Source: Oryzias latipes | Taxonomy: Eukaryota > Chordata > Actinopteri > Beloniformes > Adrianichthyidae | Assembly (NCBI RefSeq): GCF_002234675.1 | Contig: NC_019872.2 | Location: 13,203,950-13,267,949, forward strand | Length of the DNA stretch: 64,000 bases | Direction of reading: 5' to 3' | Shown here: positions 59,801 to 64,000 of the stretch, one piece after another | Numbering within the stretch: position 1 is the stretch's first letter | Layout: every line of letters starts with the position of its first letter | Notes under the pieces: generated by a model | What the model was told of the DNA's origin: nothing | What the model saw: the letters and a program-made list of their open reading frames with translations, nothing else | Databases searched by the model: none | Program-made: the position numbers and the translations under genes

Positions 59801-62386
59801 ACCAAAAATTGCACTAAAGGGTTACCTTAAATGTGCTAAAACCATCTTAAGGCTGCTTGAGGTATTTAACGAATCAAATAAATCCCTTCATGCATTTGAC
59901 CAATCGGATGGAGCCCTTATGTTAGATGTTCACCTCCTATGTAGACGAAAGTCATTTGGAGTATAATTTAAATTATGCTGACTCTAATTTAAATTAAACT
60001 GTTGACTCTAATTTAAACTGTTGCAGTGAAATGGAAATGATGTTTTTGGTTGTTTTGCTGTTTATTCATGTATCGCCAGATTGATCACTAATATGGCAAA
60101 TCGTGAATTTTCCTCTTATCATGTAGCCCTACTATTGTCTGAATAACCATTTTTGATAATCTAATTTTTTATATTTTTATCTGTAGTGTAGTTAGAAACT
60201 GGCCAATCAGATGCCTCAATGGAAGTAGGTGGTCTCATGTGAAACGTTTAGAACATTTAATTGACAGATTCTCCTGAGCCTGCTTTCAGGTGGACTTCCA
60301 ACAAGCCATTTCTGATAGGTGAGAATGGTTGCCATAGAAACAATGACCCAGACCGACTTGGATCAATCACTGCTTACTGATGATTTCTGGCTCCAACATC
60401 GATGTCCGTATTGCGCAAATAATGGCCACTGAATTGGCTTCATTTAATTGAAGCCAGAGGTAAAATATTTTCTGTGGATGACATCACACTCACTTGGTCC
60501 AGTTCTCATATACTATATATAGTATAGTATAGTCTCATATACTACAGTCAATACTTTGTAAGGGGTGTGGTCTGATGGTTAGCCCCACCCCTTCTGCAGC
60601 AGGATGTTCCTTCTTTTAGAGTGGTGGCTCACTTCCTATCCACAGTAAATGCATCATGATATGAATTTAGGGGAAAACAATGAAAATTTAAAATACTTTG
60701 ACTTCCTATCAGCGGATTCAGCATCTGAAGTCTTTCTACACAAGTTAAAATTTCAATTATTTAAGTCAGTCTAACTTGAATAGGATCTTTCCAGTAAACA
60801 GACCCAGAATACACCAGATTTTACGCATTTGCATGTCTTTTTTCTCTTCTTTTTCCTCATTAAAGACCCAATCTGATTAAAAAATAGTTTTCTTGTGTTT
60901 TTAAAATGTTTTTGTGTCCTTTTTCTGATGATGGAAGACATCTAAAGAACATTAAGCATAAAATTGCATTTTCCGATTATTTCTTTATTCAAATCATTGT
61001 GAAGCAGGAGCAGAGAAAAAAATGCATTTTTAAAAAGATGTAGAAAATATGCTGGGTGGGCCACCAGCTTCCTATTCCACTCTGTAAGAGGGACTGAAAG
61101 AGGACGAAGGACTTAATTACTCACTTACTGCCAACGGTCCTGCCCACATCTCAAAGGCAAATTTCTAATGAACTACTGCCGCTCTGCAGAAACAGAGTCC
61201 TAGAAAATGACACAGGTTTTTTGAGTTTGGCTAAAAGCAACATAATCAAAATAAAAAGACCACTGGGAACATTTTTACCATAGATCAAAAGATGATCAGA
61301 CAGGAACTTTTACCGCTGATGTATTCTTTTAGTCTCAGAAAAAGTTTCTTTTGTTCTTCACCGTGGGGTTTAAAAAAAAAAATCTGTCGTGTTTTTGTCT
61401 CCTCCTGGCAGGCAGAGGAGGTCCAACTGATGCAAGATGCTCTGAGGAGTCTGAGGAACAAGTTTTTGGACCACGACCCTCAGCAGCACACCCTGGACAC
61501 TCTGGAACAGGGCATTGTGTCGCTCATGGACCGACTGCACGCTCTGCACACGCACAGGGTACGCACAGGCCAAACACATCAGTCATGGCTAAATTTTAGG
61601 ATTATTTGAATTATTTTAAGTAGAACAGCTGTAAGGTTTGGGTTGTTTGAAGGGGTTTTCCAGGAGATTTTTTTCTCGTTGAGGAGTAGATGTTCTTAGC
61701 TCTGAGCTTCCTCATGAACCTCTGCAGGAAAGAGGGAAATCTCCACGACGCAAAGATCAGCACACACACTTGGACTCATGGCCTTCCACGAGTAAGGAGC
61801 ACCAAAAAGCCCAGGATGTGTTCAGGTGTAACCCACAGACTAACCCTGTGGTGTTGCTGCTCATTTCAGAAACTTTCAAGTCCCACAACGGCTCGACGTC
61901 CTCCACAAAAATCCTTTATTTTACTGGGAAGTCCATGACTCCTTCAATGATCAACATACCCAAGAGGTTGGTGTTTGACATCTGTCTTCTTGTGCTTTCT
62001 ATTATGGTCTATGTGAAATGAGCCACTTCCTGTTGGACAGATTGGGCGAGGTGACTCTCAGGGATGTTAAGGCAGCTGTGGATCGAGAAGGAAACTACCG
62101 GTATCACTTTAAAGCTCTGGACCCAGAGTTTGGCACAGTAAAAGAGGAGGTAGAGAAGATCCAGCTTCATGCAGTGATGAGTTTTTAAGTTTTTTTTTTT
62201 TTTTAAAGATGTGTTTGTTTGCAGGTCTTCAACGATGCAGCACTTGTTCCAGGGTGGGAGGGGAAAATTGTGGCGTGGCTGGAGGAGGAGCGAGGGGAGG
62301 ACAGGTAAGCAGGGGGTTCTCTACTTTTCTCCACTGGCTCCTCTGTTGGTTGTCTCATCACTTCTTCTTCTCTCAGGCCTTTATAG
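43827..62386 (+). CDS. dixdc1: DIX domain-containing protein 1 (dixin), 21 exons, about 627 aa
   Basis: DIXDC1 promotes canonical Wnt signalling by co-polymerising with Dishevelled and Axin through its DIX domain; the long form also has an actin-linked CH domain. Exons 1-4 give [20 protein letters not shown] and the CH domain: [37 protein letters not shown], then [17 protein letters not shown]. Exons 7-14 encode a leucine/glutamine-rich coiled coil ([41 protein letters not shown]). Exon 16 reads [20 protein letters not shown]. The DIX domain (from about residue 540) starts [20 protein letters not shown] and continues with [20 protein letters not shown] and [19 protein letters not shown]. Human DIXDC1 is 683 aa. 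All joints keep phase. Confidence 0.94.
45381..45627 (+). repeat. Family M, copy I (5' truncated)
   Basis: Only the 3' part remains, from GGTTCAGAGGGGCTGTAAGC through CACCCACAACTCAGAGGC to GATGATCGGGGTGGGACTTT. It lies in dixdc1 intron 3. Confidence 0.75.
46081..46472 (-). repeat. Family M, copy J (internally deleted, reverse)
   Basis: Starts AAGTCCCACTCTGATCATCT and ends near TCTGATTTGGTCTCTAAAG. The deletion removes the GCATCAGAAT block. It lies in dixdc1 intron 3. Confidence 0.72.
47540..47950. repeat. Possible repeat in dixdc1 intron 4
   Basis: A GC-richer block (GGAGGGATCCTCTCCTAGGA, GCCAGAGGCGAGGCAAAGTC, CCCCCCCAGGGGGG palindrome near 47820) unlike the intron around it. It reads like a piece of a fish retroelement UTR, but I cannot name it. 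The short open frame here has no support. Confidence 0.3.
49095..50705 (-). mobile_element. Non-LTR retrotransposon (Jockey/I-like), 5' truncated, in dixdc1 intron 4
   Basis: On the minus strand the RT reads [40 protein letters not shown] and the catalytic FADD motif ([13 protein letters not shown]). One frameshift in an A-run near 50105 separates this from the C-terminal part ([18 protein letters not shown], then [20 protein letters not shown]). Further upstream the RT start is cut off near 50705. A long AT-rich 3' UTR follows. It is the same family as the plus-strand fragment at 36062-37275. Confidence 0.82.
53064..53230 (+). pseudogene. Myb/SANT-like gene fragment of Harbinger copy 1
   Basis: The reading [20 protein letters not shown] followed by [20 protein letters not shown] and [12 protein letters not shown] resembles the N-terminal Myb/SANT-like DNA-binding region of Harbinger-encoded and Harbinger-derived proteins. 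The start is broken: ATGGCAATCACAGAGAGGAA is followed by a TGA where copy 2 has TCA. The coding match ends at the hairpin at 53222-53261. It is a relic. Confidence 0.65.
53222..53261. repeat. Perfect 17-bp hairpin in Harbinger copy 1
   Basis: Arm GCTGTAGCCTCACAACC (53222-53238), loop ATTCGA, and exact reverse-complement arm (53245-53261). It is followed by a G-run. Confidence 0.95.
55279..55440 (+). pseudogene. Myb/SANT-like gene fragment of Harbinger copy 2
   Basis: ATG at 55279 opens the reading [20 protein letters not shown], then [20 protein letters not shown]. Compared with copy 1, about 10 bases are missing after AAAAGGCACGTGAGCGGC, which shifts the frame. The match stops at the hairpin. 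It is a relic of an accessory DNA-binding protein, not a functional gene. Confidence 0.65.
55439..55478. repeat. Perfect 17-bp hairpin in Harbinger copy 2
   Basis: Arm GCTGCAGCCTCACAACC (55439-55455), loop ATTCGA, and exact reverse-complement arm (55462-55478). One base pair differs from copy 1, changed in both arms so pairing is kept. Confidence 0.95.
56759..59428 (+). CDS. dixdc1: dixdc1 exons 6-15 (serine-rich linker and coiled coil)
   Basis: Exons are 56759-56829, 56905-57008, 57600-57677, 58431-58484, 58578-58628, 58705-58809, 58933-58986, 59077-59148, 59218-59289 and 59366-59428. From exon 8 on, every exon is a whole number of codons. Exon 9 follows a long T-run ending GAG|GTTGTT. Intron 6 (75 nt) is open in frame (see Findings). 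Intron 5 holds the two Harbinger elements. Confidence 0.88.
57831..58245 (+). repeat. Dispersed repeat family R2, copy 3 (3' part)
   Basis: Shares with 19192-19980 the blocks CATTGTTGCCAAGGAAATGC, CTGTCTGTCATCCCCAGGCG, AAATGGTTGCTATGGAGATA and the GTGAGGTCGGGTGAAAAGAG end. It lacks most of the 5' half. It lies in dixdc1 intron 8. Confidence 0.6.
59722..60132 (-). repeat. hAT-like element remnant (family R3), copy 2
   Basis: Reverse relative of 16703-17035: it shares GACCAATCGGATGGAGCCCT, ATGTTAGATGTTCACCTCC, GTCATTTGGAGTATAATTT and an end near CATGTAGCCCTAC. It lies in dixdc1 intron 15. Confidence 0.55.
60861..61310 (+). repeat. Family M, copy K (internally deleted)
   Basis: Starts TTAAAGACCCAATCTGATTA, keeps GATGATGGAAGACATCTA and CTGCCCACATCTCAAAGGC, and ends AAAGATGATCAGACAGGAAC. 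It ends about 100 bp before dixdc1 exon 16. Confidence 0.75.
61412..62386 (+). CDS. dixdc1: dixdc1 exons 16-21 (DIX domain)
   Basis: Exons are 61412-61558, 61728-61791, 61870-61966, 62041-62149, 62225-62304 and 62377-62386. Exon 17 ends at ACGA|GTAAGG; the 78-nt intron to TTTCAG|AA is open in frame. The last coding exon is only 10 nt (G CCT TTA TAG), giving the end GEDRPL. If intron 20 were retained, a TAA follows at once, giving GEDR, so the protein end is nearly the same either way. Confidence 0.88.
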
Positions 62387-62637
62387 TTTCAGGGAAAAGG
62401 ACAAACTCCCATGATTCCTGAGCCAAAGCACATCGGAGCGACCCCAAAATGGGCCTGTGGGCTGCAGATAGTCGCTGTGCTTTTCTACACAAGTGCCTTC
62501 ATGACCGGAGCTCTGCCTGTCAATCAAAACCCCAGCAGTGTTCTGAGTTTAATGAATGTTGAACATTGTTTGTAGACATCAGTCTCGCATCCACGATTCT
62601 TTTAGGAAAAAGCAGGTCATTTTTATTTTAGTTTTAA

Positions 62638-62643
62638 AATAAA
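62638..62643 (+). terminator. Polyadenylation signal of dixdc1
   Basis: AATAAA lies 252 nt after the TAG stop and is followed by a GT/T-rich stretch (GTGTTTTTTATTATT). Further AATAAA motifs occur near 62965 and 63156, so longer 3' UTRs are possible. Confidence 0.5.
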
Positions 62644-64000
62644 GTGTTTTTTATTATTCCAGAACAAAAGAAAACAGTGTTTTTTTTAAACAATGTCTGT
62701 AATGGAATGTTCTGTTAGAAAACAAGAATCAAATGGTTAACAGTGGTGTTTGTGTCTACACATCTATCTGCAGACCATTAGTTAGTCTGTGAAGGGAAGA
62801 GGATCTTTTATTTTGAAATGTTGCACTTTTGTTCTTGTTTTGTTGAACATATATTCAACAAAACTGATTGGACTTTTTATGTAATTTGCTAAAAAAAAAT
62901 CTTTTTTATGTTGGAGGTTTCTGTTTCAGAGCAGTTTAAAGTATGTATGTTTGCGTGCGTGTATAATAAAAAACATATGTGGATGGCTGACACGCTGGAT
63001 TTCTTCTGCTCTGCTCAAGTGTCGCCGCTGCAGACCAGTACGTTTTTCAGCAACCAGCTGGCAGCAGTGCCTTTTGCAGGTTTCTGGTTTGTATTTTTAT
63101 TTAAAAACTATCCCTACCTTCTGTTTACGAAAAAAGATTTGTTAGATATTTTCAAATAAATGAGTCCTTTTTGAAAATGTCTGTTTTCCTTATTTTAATG
63201 ATGAGCTTCCATCTACATTTACATGAAGATTTCCGCACAAATAAAATAAACTTAAGGTTTCCCACTTCTGTTTGACCTCCAGTTTAAGGGCACATTCACA
63301 GAAATGGCAAGGTTGTTTTTAAATTGGTTAAATGTTCAAACATAATTAAATATATATCACAGAAATGTGTATCTGTTAAATTTCAGGACTCAAAAAGATT
63401 GTTTAGTTGTAGTTGTTTTTTTATTAAATTTGTAACCAAATAGTGTACAATCGTCAAATCAGGGGCAGAGGAGTCCTCAGCAAAAAGTATTCCAATTGAA
63501 GATTATTTTATTAAATATACTTTGATATCAATACAGCAAATAAACTATAGACCATGAAGATGTAGTGCAGGAAGTGTTCTACCTTCATATTTTTTCAGAT
63601 TCAATTGGAACATTGACAAAAAATAGATATTGTACAAAAAAGTACACCGTCTCACTTTTAATACAGACTATTTGTAGTGCAACTATGTAGACTACTTTTT
63701 GCCAAGGGATGTTGGAGAACAAAGGGTGTTTCAGGTTTTTTTAAAGTCTATATTTTAAATCATAATTTGACGATACTTTACAATTTATTGGTCTTTAATA
63801 TACATATCCCGACAGAAACTTCAAAATCTGTTTTATATTTAGAGGACTTTAAATAATTTTTATTTCTGTCTCCCCCTTGCCATAAAACACTGCCATCTTA
63901 TCAAAAATTTAGTAATTAATTTTTATCTTTAATAGTATCCCCACAAAATAAATATTTTTGAAAAACTATAAAAGTAACATGTTAGACATAAATAGTAGGA
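62644..64000. other. Downstream flank of dixdc1, no gene supported
   Basis: AT-rich DNA with scattered AATAAA motifs on the plus strand. Short open frames (for example near 62908-63159) have no splice signals or family resemblance. It may include longer dixdc1 3' UTR forms or the 3' UTR of a convergent gene beyond the window; neither can be shown. Confidence 0.45.

Noticed and set aside
60326..60342. X-box-like GTTGCCATAGAAAC in dixdc1 intron 15
   Set aside because: One half-site position mismatches the consensus and it is far from any start codon.
61826..61869. A 44-nt GT...AG segment in dixdc1 exon 17-18
   Set aside because: It is too short for a vertebrate intron and its removal breaks the DIX frame; the 78-nt intron from 61792 fits both signals and phase.
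1..64000. CRISPR arrays, bacterial operons or phage features
   Set aside because: The sequence is clearly a vertebrate genome; the regular repeats seen are microsatellites and subterminal transposon motifs.

Overview
The window is vertebrate nuclear DNA, almost certainly from a teleost fish. Coding sequence comes in short exons with GT-AG introns, many of them only 70-100 nt long. The repeats are typical of fish: an L2-type LINE, PIF/Harbinger and hAT elements, tRNA-derived SINEs and a CACTG-ended DNA transposon. The species is not proven; a percomorph, perhaps medaka-like, is my guess.

Layout. (1) 587-827 (+): the last two coding exons of a MIA-family (secreted SH3-like) gene whose 5' part lies outside the window. 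(2) 1217-7056: a 5.84 kb DNA transposon with perfect 15-bp inverted ends and a TA duplication. It carries a broken multi-exon gene on the minus strand, a SINE and two head-to-head copies of a dispersed element. (3) 7057-10533: intergenic. (4) 10534-11209 (-): a complete three-exon alpha-crystallin B-type small heat-shock gene with an unusually tryptophan-rich N-terminal region. (5) 13048-41542 (+): cfap54, a central-apparatus protein of motile cilia, about 56 exons and about 2,490 residues, with a perfect RFX X-box just upstream of the start codon. (6) 41543-43826: intergenic. (7) 43827-62386 (+): dixdc1, a Wnt-pathway protein with CH, coiled-coil and DIX regions, 21 exons and about 627 residues. 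(8) 62387-64000: dixdc1 3' flank, no further gene supported.

The genes do not form a functional unit. cryab and cfap54 are divergent and share a 1.84 kb intergenic region; cfap54 and dixdc1 are in tandem. From memory, CRYAB and DIXDC1 are neighbours in mammals while CFAP54 is on another chromosome, so the order here is a local rearrangement relative to mammals.

The most distinctive content is mobile. One roughly 0.6 kb short-TIR family occurs at least twelve times. Two near-identical 1.5 kb Harbinger derivatives sit in one dixdc1 intron, each with its own 3-bp target duplication and with a 17-bp hairpin whose arms changed in a compensating way. An L2 LINE is split by an 897-bp hAT element with a perfect 8-bp duplication. 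Two short dixdc1 introns are open in frame, and one would add a hydrophobic segment if retained. Exon limits were read by eye from splice sites and reading frame; the few ambiguous ones are flagged.
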